Positions 63,971 to 64,000 of a DNA stretch of 64,000 nucleotides are shown piece by piece. The notes under the pieces are model-generated. The model was given only the letters and a program-made list of their open reading frames with translations, was not told where the DNA came from and did no database searches. Each line of letters opens with the position of its first letter. Position 1 is the first letter of the stretch. Origin of the DNA: Paenibacillus sp. FSL H7-0357 (GTDB lineage Bacteria; Bacillota; Bacilli; Paenibacillales; Paenibacillaceae); contig NZ_CP009241.1 in NCBI RefSeq assembly GCF_000758525.1, forward strand, positions 7,628,749 through 7,692,748, read 5' to 3'. Both the position numbers and the translations under genes were made by a program.

Positions 63971-64000
63971 TTTTTTTGTCTCTTGATATTGCATATTGGG

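Overview
The window is a core-chromosome segment from a Gram-positive, endospore-forming Firmicute, most likely Paenibacillus or a close relative. The right half carries the Bacillus-type origin neighbourhood: an rpmH-rnpA-yidC-jag-mnmE-mnmG-rsmG-noc-parA-parB order reading away from an oriC with DnaA boxes, and a consensus dnaA promoter pointing off the right edge. dnaA itself lies outside. Sporulation-linked genes (yyaC, yidC/spoIIIJ, jag, noc, parAB) and moderate GC content fit this. The genus is inferred from gene content and order; no database search was possible.

Layout, left to right. (1) 1-10.9 kb is accessory: a partial TetR regulator, a headless alpha/beta-hydrolase remnant, rlmH, a membrane histidine kinase fused to a LuxR-type response regulator and divergent from an ABC exporter, a DUF4097 lipoprotein, a two-component pair and an M23 lipoprotein. 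(2) 10.4-16.2 kb: an ArsR regulator divergent from an MFS exporter, a CxxH/CxxC small protein, an M3 peptidase and a DUF2252 protein. (3) 16.2-22.4 kb: the cydABDC operon (bd oxidase and its ABC assembly exporter) behind two TGTGA-N6-TCACA palindromes. (4) 22.4-32.6 kb: ydjO-like and csp cold-shock genes, htrA, and the complete walRKHIJ cell-wall operon next to a LysM-G5-M23 protein. (5) 32.9-42.1 kb: purA, dnaB, rplI, gdpP, yybS, a MazG-like gene, a CbpB-like CBS protein and an LCP ligase. (6) 42.5-47.3 kb: a peptide-binding lipoprotein, a MutS2-like ATPase without a Smr domain behind a structured leader with two terminators, and a VOC protein. (7) 47.5-54.4 kb: rpsF-ssb-rpsR, yjzC, tRNA-Ser(CGA), yyzM, mscS, a Se/S-carrier-like protein, yyaC, DUF4446 and a cysteine desulfurase. 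(8) 53.6-64 kb: the parAB/noc/rsmG/mnm/jag/yidC/rnpA/rpmH block and oriC.

The strongest candidate for something new is at 44.5-46.95 kb. A good promoter drives a leader with a seven-codon ORF whose last codons form one arm of a 12-bp inverted repeat. Two intrinsic terminators follow, then a MutS2 paralogue that keeps its ATPase and KOW-like region but has lost the Smr nuclease. This looks like a ribosome-stalling attenuator controlling a ribosome-associated ATPase. Other points of note are the kinase-regulator fusion with a relic internal ribosome binding site, an intergenic 33-bp repeat pair inside the wal operon, and a response-regulator box set on the -35 of the M23 lipoprotein promoter.
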